Shown: one piece after another, positions 48,835 to 58,253 of the stretch
Layout of the letters: each line of letters starts with the position of its first letter
How positions within the stretch are numbered: position 1 is the first letter of the stretch
Source of the DNA: Robinsoniella sp.
GTDB lineage: Bacteria; Bacillota; Clostridia; Lachnospirales; Lachnospiraceae
Assembly (NCBI GenBank): GCA_022788205.1
Contig: JALEVQ010000118.1
Coordinates: 1-58,253, forward strand
Direction of reading: 5' to 3'
Length of the DNA: 58,253 nucleotides
The notes under the pieces: model-generated
The model's database searches: none
What the model saw: only the letters and a program-made list of their open reading frames with translations
What the model was told of the DNA's origin: nothing
Position numbers and translations under genes: made by a program

Positions 48835-50436
48835 TCACATCAGGGGAGCAAACAGACGGAGCACTCGCCCTGTAATGACATTTTTGATACCCTCTCTTCT
48901 GACATCTCCAGGCATCACTTTCTGGCATTTTGTTAATGTTTCCTGAAAATCCTTCTCAATATTCGGGATTTCTTTGTTTCGGTACAGCATCGCTGCACAT
49001 TCAAAATGCAGATATAAACTTCGGTAATCCAGATTGATCGTTCCCACAACCGCTTTACAGTCATCAGAGACAAATACTTTTGCATGGACAAAACCTGGCG
49101 TATACTCGTAAATCTGGACACCTGCCTCCAACAGCTCCTCATAATATGTCTTTGCAAGAATGAACGCATATTTCTTGTCAGGAATATGAGGCATGATAAT
49201 GATCACCTCGACGCCGCGCTTTGCCGCATAAGTGAGAGCATGGAGCATCTCATAGTCAAGAATCAGATATGGTGTCATGATATGGACATAGCGCTGTGCG
49301 TTGAACAAAATGTCGATGTACACCTGCTCTCCCAAAATCTCCTCATCCAGCGGCATATCGCTGTAAGGGATCACATAGCCATCTCCCTTTTCAGGTGTGC
49401 GTTGAATCGGAATATTGATATATTTTGCAAAATTTTCCTGCACAATCCGCTTATCGGTATTCCACATTTTCAGAAACATCAGTGTAAAACTGCGCACCGC
49501 CTCACCTTGCAGCATGATTGCAGTGTCTTTCCAGTGCCCGAACCGTTCTTTCTGATTAATATATTCATCGGCAAGATTGACACCCCCTGTAAATGCCACC
49601 TGACCGTCGATGACCAAAATCTTCCGGTGATCTCGGTTGTTCTGTACTGTGGACAGTACCGGTCGAATCGGTGAAAACATCCGGCATTGAATTCCCTTTT
49701 TCTTTAACTCTTCCGGATAATGGTACGGCAAAAGACTCAGCGAACACATGCCGTCATACATAAAACGCACTTCCACTCCTTCTTTTACCTTCGCCTCTAA
49801 AATTTCCAAAATGCTGTCCCACATATAGCCTTTTGCCACAATAAAGTATTCCATGAAGATAAACGATTTCGCTTTCTCCAGCTGAATCTTCATCTCTTCA
49901 AACTTGGTCTCGCCGGATGGAAAATATTTCGCCGACGTATTCTGGTATGTCGGGAAACCCATCTTTCCGAGATATCGTGACAAATTTGCCTGTGATGGAT
50001 TATCTTCCTCCAAGCGCAGCATGACTGCTGGCTTCTGCTGACTTAAATTTCGATTATCACTATCCAGCTTTTCCAGTCTCCTGCGCAAAATTTTGGTTTC
50101 CTGCTGAATCGAACAAAAGACATAGAGCAAAATACCAAAAATAGGAACTAAAAGCATCGGGATCATCCATGCAATCATAAATGCTGGATTTTCTCTTTTA
50201 TTGATCAGAAAAATCACCAACAGCGCTGTCAGCAAGACCGTCCCGCCGTAGGCATAGATCATGTACTCACTAAGCCAGTTAAATCCCAGGAACAATACTC
50301 CCATCTGCAAAAGCAACAGCAAAATGACAACGAATGTCCTTCCGAACACCACGCTGAACAATCCTCTTTTCCCTTTTTCCACTGTGTGCTTTTTTAATGC
50401 TGTTGTTTTCTCTGCAAGATTCAAATTATTACTCAT
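48835..50436 (-). CDS. cls: Cardiolipin synthase
   Basis: Cls condenses phosphatidylglycerol molecules into cardiolipin in the membrane. The 533-aa protein has two to three N-terminal helices (about 28-110) and two phospholipase D HKD motifs: DHRKILVIDGQVAFTGG (about 265-280) and HAKVFVSDDCKAVVGTIN (about 443-460). It follows ligA by 9 nt and is the last gene of the operon. ATG with GTAGGATGATAGG upstream. Confidence 0.95.
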   Translation of the reverse strand: MSNNLNLAEKTTALKKHTVEKGKRGLFSVVFGRTFVVILLLLLQMGVLFLGFNWLSEYMIYAYGGTVLLTALLVIFLINKRENPAFMIAWMIPMLLVPIFGILLYVFCSIQQETKILRRRLEKLDSDNRNLSQQKPAVMLRLEEDNPSQANLSRYLGKMGFPTYQNTSAKYFPSGETKFEEMKIQLEKAKSFIFMEYFIVAKGYMWDSILEILEAKVKEGVEVRFMYDGMCSLSLLPYHYPEELKKKGIQCRMFSPIRPVLSTVQNNRDHRKILVIDGQVAFTGGVNLADEYINQKERFGHWKDTAIMLQGEAVRSFTLMFLKMWNTDKRIVQENFAKYINIPIQRTPEKGDGYVIPYSDMPLDEEILGEQVYIDILFNAQRYVHIMTPYLILDYEMLHALTYAAKRGVEVIIIMPHIPDKKYAFILAKTYYEELLEAGVQIYEYTPGFVHAKVFVSDDCKAVVGTINLDYRSLYLHFECAAMLYRNKEIPNIEKDFQETLTKCQKVMPGDVRREGIKNVITGRVLRLFAPLM

Positions 50437-50445
50437 CCTATCATC

Positions 50446-52434
<1,989 letters not shown>

Positions 52435-53223
52435 TCATCTATCCTTTCTCATAAATGTCGGCATATTTGATGACTTCTCCAGCTGATCATAAAGCTGCTC
52501 CATCTCCTCCCGTGTCACATTACGGTAAGCACCTGGCTTTAGATCACCCAGACAGATATTCATGATGCGGATCCGCTTCAATCTCGTAACCCGATATCCC
52601 AGTGCCTCACACATTCTGCGAATCTGACGGTTCAGACCCTGCGTCAAAATGATGCGGAAGGATCGCTCTCCTATCTTTTTTACCTTACATGGTCTCGTCA
52701 CCGTATCCAAAATCGCCACACCGGATGCCATCTTTCTCAAAAATTCATCCGTAATCTCTCGGTCGACTGTCACTTCATATTCTTTCTCATGATAGTTGCC
52801 CGCACGCATAATCTTATTCAGGATCTCTCCGTTGTTTGTCATCAAAAGCAGACCTTCTGAGTCTTTGTCGAGACGCCCGATCGAAAAGATTCGTTTCGGG
52901 TAATTTAGGAACTCATCGATGGTATGATCTCCCCATTTCTTTTCTGTCGTGCACACAATGCCGACCGGCTTGTTGACTGCAAGCAAAACCATTTCCTTTT
53001 CTCTTTTTACGGTCTTTCCTTTTACAACGACATTCTGCACCGGCAAAACTTTCATGCCCTGCACCGCTTTCTGCCCATCCACCCAAACCATGCCCTCTTC
53101 GATCAGACGATCTGCTTCTCTGCGCGAGCAAATTCCTGACTCTGCCAAAAATTTGTTCAGACGAACCGGCTGTTTTTCATCTTTTTGTGTAAATTCTTTC
53201 TCCATTCTGCTCTTGACTGCCAT
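52435..53223 (-). CDS. 23S rRNA pseudouridine synthase, RluF-like
   Basis: The 262-aa protein belongs to the RsuA/RluB/E/F family. It has an N-terminal S4 domain (about 22-70: VRLNKFLAESGICSRREADRLIEEG) and a catalytic domain with GRLDKDSEGLLLMTN (catalytic Asp) and GLNRQIRRMCEALGYRVTRLKRIRIMNI, which is closest to RluF, the enzyme that modifies U2604. The basic N-terminal extension is about 20 residues. ATG with GAGGAAAAAAGAAG upstream. ligA follows after 3 nt. Exact target uridine is inferred. Confidence 0.9.
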   Translation of the reverse strand: MAVKSRMEKEFTQKDEKQPVRLNKFLAESGICSRREADRLIEEGMVWVDGQKAVQGMKVLPVQNVVVKGKTVKREKEMVLLAVNKPVGIVCTTEKKWGDHTIDEFLNYPKRIFSIGRLDKDSEGLLLMTNNGEILNKIMRAGNYHEKEYEVTVDREITDEFLRKMASGVAILDTVTRPCKVKKIGERSFRIILTQGLNRQIRRMCEALGYRVTRLKRIRIMNICLGDLKPGAYRNVTREEMEQLYDQLEKSSNMPTFMRKDR

Positions 53224-53389
53224 CTTCTTTTTTCCTCGTTTTTGATTCTATTTTGCACCGTTTTTTATTTCTTCTATGCAACGCCCTTTTCTTCTGACAT
53301 TTTCTTTTCCCTTTTTTTATGGTATCATATTTGTGACACTACGCCAGATCTATCGCAAACATATTCTGGCAGATCGGAGGATTTTAATC

Positions 53390-54157
53390 ATGAAAGAATC
53401 AATTTACACAATGCCCCTTATCGATGCTTTCCGCTCGTCAGATGAATGTCCCTTCTGTTTCATCGAGCGTGAGCTTGAGCATCATGCCGTCTCCTTTATT
53501 CTGGGCTCGGGTTCTTCCTACATGGAAGATGACATCCGCATGGAAACTGACCGTCTCGGCTTTTGCCGTCATCACTATAAAATGATGTTTGATTATGGCA
53601 ATCGCCTCGGCACAGCCTTGATGCTGAGCACTCATTTTCACAAGCTGAATCAGGAATTAGAAAAACAGATCCACGATTTTTCCCACTCAAAACCTTCTTT
53701 CCTTCAGAAACTGAAAAAATCTTCCCCGGATCCCTCACAGCCAGGCACAAATATCGGAGCATGGGTGACAGAAAAAGAATCACAATGCTATATCTGCAAC
53801 CATATTCACCAAAATTACCCTCGCTATCTCTCGACTTTTTTTGAGCTGTATCTCCACAATGAGGAATTTGTCTCTCTGTTTCAGAACAGCAAAGGCTTTT
53901 GTCTGCCTCATTTTCGTGATCTGACCGAGGAGGCACAAATTCGACTGAAAGGCAAAGAACAATCCGCTTTCTACACCACCCTATTCTCTCTGATGCAGAC
54001 AAATTTTAAACGCCTTGAAGAAGAAGTTACATGGTTTGTCGACAAATGTGATTACCTCAACCGCGATAAAGACTGGGGAAATTCAAAAGACAGTATACAG
54101 CGCTGTATGCAAAAAGCCGCTGGAGGCTATCCTGCGGACTCTGTGTTTACGGAATAG
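53390..54157 (+). CDS. DUF6062-like protein with four Cys motifs
   Basis: The 255-aa cytoplasmic protein contains two matched pairs of possible metal-binding motifs: CPFC (about residue 22-25) with GFCRHH (about 64-69), and CYIC (about 134-137) with GFCLPHF (about 172-178). The spacing suggests two zinc sites, one in each half. This resembles the DUF6062 family found in Clostridia; function is unknown. The ATG at 53390 follows GGAGGATTTTAATC; upstream in-frame starts lack a ribosome site. It lies divergent from the rRNA pseudouridine synthase operon and convergent with asnB. Confidence 0.78.
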   Translation: MKESIYTMPLIDAFRSSDECPFCFIERELEHHAVSFILGSGSSYMEDDIRMETDRLGFCRHHYKMMFDYGNRLGTALMLSTHFHKLNQELEKQIHDFSHSKPSFLQKLKKSSPDPSQPGTNIGAWVTEKESQCYICNHIHQNYPRYLSTFFELYLHNEEFVSLFQNSKGFCLPHFRDLTEEAQIRLKGKEQSAFYTTLFSLMQTNFKRLEEEVTWFVDKCDYLNRDKDWGNSKDSIQRCMQKAAGGYPADSVFTE

Positions 54158-54199
54158 CTCTTATTCACTTGTCAGGATACATCTTTAAATGTTTTAAAA

Positions 54200-54239
54200 A
54201 CTTCCCCACAAAAACATCTGATTGTTTTTGTGGGGAAGT
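54200..54239 (-). terminator. asnB terminator
   Basis: ACTTCCCCACAAAAACA and TGTTTTTGTGGGGAAGT form a perfect 17-bp stem with a 6-nt loop. On the minus strand TTTTTAAAAC follows, so asnB is the main user. On the plus strand it lies 43 nt after the DUF6062-like gene, without a T-run. Confidence 0.85.
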
Positions 54240-54294
54240 ACTTGAAAACAGCTGCACTTTCTTTCACGCAGCGGACTTCTCCAAAAAGACCTTA

Positions 54295-56136
54295 TCATGC
54301 AGCCGTCTTTTCCCCGAAGAACACGCGGTACCACACAATAAATGCGTATACTACCCAGATTCTTCTGCTGTTGTCGTCTTTTCCGGCTTTGTGGTCATCG
54401 AGCAGTTTGATCAGCTCATCCGTGTTAAAAAATTTCTTTGCGATGTCGCACTGCAGCTCGCCCTTCATCAAATTGTATCCTTCCTCATCTGCCAGCCATA
54501 CACGGATCGGCACCGGGAATCCCAGTTTCTTCTTTTCCGACGTCTTCTGCGGCAGATGCAGTTCTGCTGTCTTTCGGAAAATATATTTTGTCACGCGCTT
54601 TCTCTGCTTTGCTTTTGGCTGAAGCTGCCTCGCCAACGCAAACACTTCTTTATCCAGGAACGGAACTCTCAGTTCCAGAGAATGTGCCATACTCATCTTA
54701 TCTGCTTTCTGCAAAATATCACCTGGAAGCCAGTTTTTCAGATCAATATACTGCATCTTGCTTGCATCATCCAGATTCGATACCTTTGCATAACAACTTT
54801 TTAACACTTCCTGCGGCGATGGTGCGCTCGTCGGATGTTTCAAAATTTTTCTTCTATCTTCGTATGAAAACATATTGGCATTTCCGATAAAGCGTTCTTC
54901 CACGGTCTTACCGCCGCGGATCAGGAAATTTCTTCCTTTTATATGTGGACGATTTTTTGCCCATGCCCCCAGTCTTTTTCGGATTCCTCTAGGCAACATC
55001 TGATAATACTTCAGGGAATCTGGCTCCAGATAAATGTTGTATCCCCCAAATAGCTCATCTGCGCCTTCTCCGGATGTGACAACTTTCACCTTTTTCGCAG
55101 CCTCCTGTGCCACAAAATACAGAGCGATCGCAGACGGATCTCCAGACGGCTCATCGAGATGATACATAACTTTTGGAATTGCATCCCAATATTCTTCCCT
55201 GCTGATCAATTTTGCATAATGCTCAAGTCCCAGATGATCCGCAAGTTCTTTTGCGTAAGAAGCTTCATTATATTTGCTTGTCTCGCTGATAAATCCGACG
55301 GTAAATGTCTTCTTTGCCGAGAACTCGCTGACTACCAGGCTGGAATCCACACCGCTTGACAAAAATCCTCCGACTTCCACATCTGCGATCATATGCGCAT
55401 TGACAGATTCCTGAATCACGTCATCCAGCTTTTTGATCAATTCTTCGTCTGAGAGATTGAGCTTTGGCTCCAGAGAAGGATCGAAATACTGTGTCTTATG
55501 CACCTTGCCATTCTCAAAGCGCAGGAAATGTCCTGGATCCAATTTATAGATTCCCTTAAAAAAGGTTTCATTCAGAACCGAATACTGGAAAGAAAGATAG
55601 TGCTCCAGTGCCACCTCATTGAGTTCTTTTTTATAACCCGGATACTCTAAAAGACTCTTAATCTCCGATCCAAAAACGAAGACTCCGTCCACAACCGTGT
55701 AATAGAATGGTTTGATCCCGAAGAAATCCCGCGCTGCAAAAATCTCTTTTTTTACGTTGTCCCAGATCAAAAATGCAAACATTCCGCGCACGCGGTCTAA
55801 CAGCTTCTCCCCCCACTCTTCATATCCATGCAGAAGAACCTCAGAGTCTGCATTTGTCTTGAAAATATGCCCTTTTTCAATCAGCTCTTTTCTCAACTCC
55901 TGAAAATTATAAATCTCTCCGTTAAACACAAGTGCCATCTCACCAGTCTCATTCACCATCGGCTGAGAGCCGTTCTTCAAATCAATAATGCTTAATCTTC
56001 GAAATCCCAGCGCTGCTTCTTCCGTAATATATTTATCTGCAGAGTCAGGACCGCGATGAACGATCACCTTCATCATATTTGTTAAAATCTCATCCTGATT
56101 CTGCACTTTTCCGATAAATCCACAAATACCACACAT
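54295..56136 (-). CDS. asnB: Glutamine-hydrolysing asparagine synthetase
   Basis: AsnB makes asparagine from aspartate, ATP and glutamine-derived ammonia. The 613-aa protein starts MCGICGFIGK, whose Cys2 becomes the N-terminal nucleophile of the glutaminase domain, with RRLSIIDLKNGSQPM and NGEIYNFQELR. The synthetase domain has FLSSGVDSSLVV (the ATP pyrophosphatase loop) and SGEGADELFGGY. The length is typical of the Bacillus AsnB/AsnH group. It has a good promoter and a leader of about 110 nt with a 24-codon upstream ORF. ATG after GAGGAACGAATT. Confidence 0.96.
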   Translation of the reverse strand: MCGICGFIGKVQNQDEILTNMMKVIVHRGPDSADKYITEEAALGFRRLSIIDLKNGSQPMVNETGEMALVFNGEIYNFQELRKELIEKGHIFKTNADSEVLLHGYEEWGEKLLDRVRGMFAFLIWDNVKKEIFAARDFFGIKPFYYTVVDGVFVFGSEIKSLLEYPGYKKELNEVALEHYLSFQYSVLNETFFKGIYKLDPGHFLRFENGKVHKTQYFDPSLEPKLNLSDEELIKKLDDVIQESVNAHMIADVEVGGFLSSGVDSSLVVSEFSAKKTFTVGFISETSKYNEASYAKELADHLGLEHYAKLISREEYWDAIPKVMYHLDEPSGDPSAIALYFVAQEAAKKVKVVTSGEGADELFGGYNIYLEPDSLKYYQMLPRGIRKRLGAWAKNRPHIKGRNFLIRGGKTVEERFIGNANMFSYEDRRKILKHPTSAPSPQEVLKSCYAKVSNLDDASKMQYIDLKNWLPGDILQKADKMSMAHSLELRVPFLDKEVFALARQLQPKAKQRKRVTKYIFRKTAELHLPQKTSEKKKLGFPVPIRVWLADEEGYNLMKGELQCDIAKKFFNTDELIKLLDDHKAGKDDNSRRIWVVYAFIVWYRVFFGEKTAA

Positions 56137-56171
56137 AATTCGTTCCTCATTTCTTCTTATGTTTTATGTAG

Positions 56172-56246
56172 TCACGCTGCATTTCTAATCATTTTTCTTC
56201 TCAGATTTTCTAGAATATGCAGACGTCTCGTGTCTTCGTTTGCCAT
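56172..56246 (-). CDS. Possible 24-codon upstream ORF in the asnB leader
   Basis: An ATG at 56244-56246 opens MANEDTRRLHILENLRRK and ends after 24 codons, 35 nt before the asnB ATG. It begins about 3 nt after the predicted transcript start, so it would be nearly leaderless, and no clear ribosome site is present. Three of the 24 residues are Asn, which would be notable for a leader peptide sensing asparagine charging, but the ORF may be chance. Confidence 0.25.
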   Translation of the reverse strand: MANEDTRRLHILENLRRKMIRNAA

Positions 56247-56255
56247 AACTTCTTT

Positions 56256-56284
56256 ATTATACACTATATTCCGGTTGCTGTCAC
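56256..56284 (-). promoter_or_regulatory. asnB promoter
   Basis: GTGACA (56279-56284), 17 nt, TATAAT (56256-56261). Further upstream (56285-56345) the AT-rich DNA has two more -10-like boxes, TATACT and TATAAT, without good -35 partners. Apart from the hairpin at 56383-56434, I see nothing else in the 346-nt gap. Confidence 0.7.
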
Positions 56285-56382
56285 GATGAAAATCTTTTCG
56301 CCTCACCGCTTTTTTTTGTTAGTATATCACAAAAAATATCGATTATACCACCGTAATTTTTGGTGAAAAATAGAAAATCAGA

Positions 56383-56434
56383 GGCTGTCACAAAAGATTG
56401 AAAATTCAAAATCTCCCCTCCTTTTGTAACAGCC
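56383..56434 (-). terminator. Dispersed hairpin element, copy 4; terminator of the SH3-domain gene
   Basis: GGCTGTCACAAAAG pairs with CTTTTGTAACAGCC over 14 nt with one mismatch. An inner GATT / AATC-type stem lies in the 24-nt loop. It comes about 50 nt after the stop of the SH3-domain gene; the minus strand continues TCTGATTTTCTATTTTT. Confidence 0.75.
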
Positions 56435-56482
56435 CAATTCATCCAGCCGTCCTGTCTCCTTGCGGAATCCTAACCGCCTTTC

Positions 56483-57457
56483 CTATTCTGACAAGAACTC
56501 GTTCGCAACGTACCCTGTTATACCTTGGAACTCAATATTGATCCATCCATTTCCCGCATCTCCGAGAACTGTCACTTCATCTCCCTGTGACAGCACTCCT
56601 AAAATTTCAGAGTCTGTGTTGGACTCTGAACGGATATTGACATCATCCGTATTCGCATGCATCACACTTTCATTCGGATCTGTCTGAACATCCGTCTCTG
56701 TCTGTCCTTCATCTGCCGCCATCTGCTGGAGCCACTTTCTCACTCCTTCATCAGAATCACGCAGCTGTCTCGTTTTCTCTTTCGTCTCATTGATGATCTT
56801 GACAACTTCCTCTTCCTCAGAGAATGCTTCCACCGCCTGCTTTGTGGTCTCATCCTCGTTTGGATCTGCAATATAGAGGAATCCCTCATCATCCGTTCGC
56901 AGATACAGCAGTGCAAGCTGAGGAACAAGCGCATCGAGATCCTGAATCTGCTGCTCATAGTAGACACATACAATATATGATCTATCCTTAGGACCTGCCT
57001 CTGAATACGTTTCTATATTGTTATAACTCACGATAGAAGCATTATCCAAGTCATTCTCCATCTCTTCCGTATACGGATTTACAATCTTTTGCAGCGTCAC
57101 AGTATCGTGATCCTGATGTGCCTTATAATACTTCTGTACAATCGCCAGAATCGCCGGATCATTCTTTGTCAGATTTCCCTGACTCTTTGTCGCCGTGCTT
57201 TCTGTCTGCGATGCTTCCGTATCTGTCTCACCTTTTTTCGCCCCATTCTCTGATGTCTCCTGGACTGGCGTCTCCTGCGTGACCTCGTTGTTCGATCTTC
57301 CTCCTGTTGCGTTTTTTATCAAGCGTGCCGCAAAAATCGCAACCACCAGAACCAGAACGATTGCCAAACCAAGCAAGATATATCTTAGATTGTCTGATAC
57401 CCATTCTCTAAAATTATCCACTTTGTCTACCTCCTTTTCTGTCTTATTCCTGACCAT
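56483..57457 (-). CDS. Membrane-anchored protein with C-terminal bacterial SH3 domain
   Basis: The 324-aa protein has a short cytoplasmic part, one helix (about 25-46: YILLGLAIVLVLVVAIFAARLI), a Thr/Glu-rich linker and an NTF2-like or helical extracellular domain (about 100-250: ILAIVQKYYKAHQDHDTVTLQKIV). A bacterial SH3 domain follows (about 265-322: VNIRSESNTDSEILGVLSQGDEVTVLGDAGNGW). A wall-sensing or wall-binding role is inferred. The ATG has GGAGGAG 7 nt upstream. A second option is GTG at 57419-57421, with AAGGAGG 8 nt before it, which would remove 12 residues. Confidence 0.85.
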   Translation of the reverse strand: MVRNKTEKEVDKVDNFREWVSDNLRYILLGLAIVLVLVVAIFAARLIKNATGGRSNNEVTQETPVQETSENGAKKGETDTEASQTESTATKSQGNLTKNDPAILAIVQKYYKAHQDHDTVTLQKIVNPYTEEMENDLDNASIVSYNNIETYSEAGPKDRSYIVCVYYEQQIQDLDALVPQLALLYLRTDDEGFLYIADPNEDETTKQAVEAFSEEEEVVKIINETKEKTRQLRDSDEGVRKWLQQMAADEGQTETDVQTDPNESVMHANTDDVNIRSESNTDSEILGVLSQGDEVTVLGDAGNGWINIEFQGITGYVANEFLSE

Positions 57458-57593
57458 TCAGTTTCTCCTCCATGCTATCGCTTTCTGCAAGCCAATCATC
57501 GGCACATCTCTCTCCTTCGCCTCAGCATGTATATGTCCGAAAATTGAAGCATCTTGTCGAAATTTCTGAATACTCAAGTTTGTTCTTTATTTC

Positions 57594-57626
57594 TTTATCT
57601 ATTGTCAGATAATAAAAATAGATAAA
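57594..57626 (-). terminator. Possible weak terminator after tRNA-Arg
   Basis: TTTATCTATT and AATAGATAAA form an AT-only 10-bp stem with a 13-nt loop shortly after the tRNA. A TTTTTCTTTT run lies on its 5' side on the minus strand. Strength is doubtful. Confidence 0.35.
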
Positions 57627-57633
57627 AGAAAAA

Positions 57634-57706
57634 CACACCCGGAGGGATTCGAACCCCCGACACGTGGTACCGGAAACCACTGCTCTATCCCCTGAGCTAC
57701 GAGTGC
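57634..57706 (-). tRNA. tRNA-Arg (anticodon CCG)
   Basis: The 73-nt gene forms a cloverleaf: acceptor GCACTCG / CGGGTGT with a G-U end pair, D-arm GCTCAGGGGATAGAGC, anticodon stem GTGGT / ACCAC with loop TTCCGGT (anticodon CCG, G37), and T-arm GGGGGTTCGAATCCCTC. No CCA is encoded. Confidence 0.95.
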
Positions 57707-57846
57707 ATGTTACATCAATTCAATATTGACTTTATCATCCTGTTTGGGCATACTGCATCAGAAAATAGCTTTTCTTTTCTTTATTCCCCTCTTGCCTTTT
57801 CAATCTGCAATCGCTTCTTCATAAATTTTTGCCAAACAACGATAGT

Positions 57847-57875
57847 ATGATACCACATATCATAGAATTTGTCAA
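57847..57875 (-). promoter_or_regulatory. Probable tRNA-Arg promoter
   Basis: TTGACA (57870-57875), 17 nt, TATCAT (57847-57852). It lies about 140 nt upstream of the tRNA, so the primary transcript would have a long 5' leader. Nothing else was recognised in the remaining 57707-57999 gap. Confidence 0.6.
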
Positions 57876-57999
57876 ATTTTTTCATTTTCCTAACCAGCTC
57901 TGAAAGGTAAAAATCATTCGCACTAAATTTATAAATATACTGCAGACTTCAAGCAGACAGTGTAAAATAAAAGAAAAACTTTGTCGCAAAGGAGTCCGT

Positions 58000-58253
58000 A
58001 TGAGTAGAGAACGCGATAGAATCTCTAAAAGATTAGAAAAGAATCCTGTACAGGAGTGCAACAGAATACAAAAGAAATTTTATCCGGAATTATTTTCAAA
58101 GTTTGAACAGGGAACAGATCCAAGACACAGAAGTTACATCAAATACAGTAGCAGGGAAATGCTTGGAACAGTGTATTACAAGGGTATTGCAGGGATTTCC
58201 AGCATGCAGGGAATGACGAGAGAATTTAATAACGAAACAGTTGCCGGAAATCT
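58000..58253 (+). CDS. Transposase, N-terminal part, cut by window edge
   Basis: An ATG at 58000, with AAAGGAG 5 nt upstream, opens a frame of 84 complete codons running off the right edge: MSRERDRISKRLEKNPVQEC, then IQKKFYPELFSKFEQGTDPRHRSYIKYSSREML. The basic, helical start, the QGTDPRHRSYIKYSS segment and the lone plus-strand position suggest an insertion-sequence transposase of a type common in Lachnospiraceae. The catalytic domain is not in the window, so the family is not assigned. The terminal inverted repeat could not be located. Confidence 0.55.
   Translation, partial: MSRERDRISKRLEKNPVQECNRIQKKFYPELFSKFEQGTDPRHRSYIKYSSREMLGTVYYKGIAGISSMQGMTREFNNETVAGN

Noticed and set aside
57458-57520. 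Short ORF (MIGLQKAIAWRRN) directly before the SH3-domain gene
   Set aside because: It is 13 codons long with no clear ribosome site of its own; its end overlaps the ribosome site of the real gene, which explains the sequence.

Overview
The window looks like chromosomal DNA of a gut-type Lachnospiraceae (Firmicutes, Clostridia; Blautia / Mediterraneibacter / Dorea-like). The signs are the low-to-medium G+C, strong AGGAGG-type ribosome binding sites, the Firmicute gene order around nusA-infB-rbfA-truB-ribF-rpsO-pnp, choline-binding-type wall repeats, BmpA-type and Dpp-type ABC importers, and no outer-membrane genes. Species is not resolved. Almost every gene lies on the minus strand. The plus strand carries only a PLP enzyme (37049), a DUF6062-like gene (53390) and the start of a transposase at the right edge (58000).

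Right-to-left in transcription order: (1) 57.7-54.2 kb: tRNA-Arg(CCG), an SH3-domain membrane protein, asparagine synthetase. (2) 53.2-48.8 kb: rRNA pseudouridine synthase, ligA and cls as one tight operon. (3) 48.7-45.5 kb: metA (its residues predict acetyl-CoA use), azlC, azlD, then a PfkB sugar-phosphate kinase. (4) 45.5-40.2 kb: histidine phosphatase, exported alpha/beta hydrolase, a small unknown protein, a tandem AAA ATPase with a degenerate first module, and a 10-TM metal exporter-like protein. (5) 40.1-38.3 kb: nitroreductase, tRNA-Gly(GCC), a GntR/FCD regulator. (6) 38.1-29.3 kb: a DegT-like PLP enzyme divergent from an operon for a Dpp-type ABC importer, a creatininase-family hydrolase and an M42 peptidase; a perfect palindrome lies between the two promoters. 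(7) 29.1-19.7 kb: a nucleoside salvage block (PNP, zinc dehydrogenase, MtnA, BmpA-type importer, MtaD-type deaminase) fitting recycling of methylthioadenosine or 5'-deoxyadenosine. (8) 19.7-15.3 kb: a MotA-like/OmpA-like pair resembling ZorA/ZorB, followed by a secreted CAP protein with wall-binding repeats. (9) 15.1-10.9 kb: a type IIA topoisomerase pair (parE/parC-like). (10) 10.8-1 kb: the rimP-nusA-rnpM-ylxQ-infB-rbfA-nrnA-truB-ribF operon, a DUF3592-like gene, rpsO, and pnp running off the left edge.

Most notable are the orphan ZorAB-like ion-motor pair without ZorC/D/E; leader structures in front of pnp (a 25-bp hairpin at the predicted 5' end), rpsO and rimP (a perfect palindrome plus a 36-codon upstream ORF whose stop overlaps the rimP start); the nucleoside salvage block, complete except for its aldolase; and a dispersed family of GGCTGTCACAAAA hairpins used as intergenic terminators. 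No CRISPR array, prophage or rRNA gene was seen. Functional calls rest on motif recognition by eye; no database search was possible.
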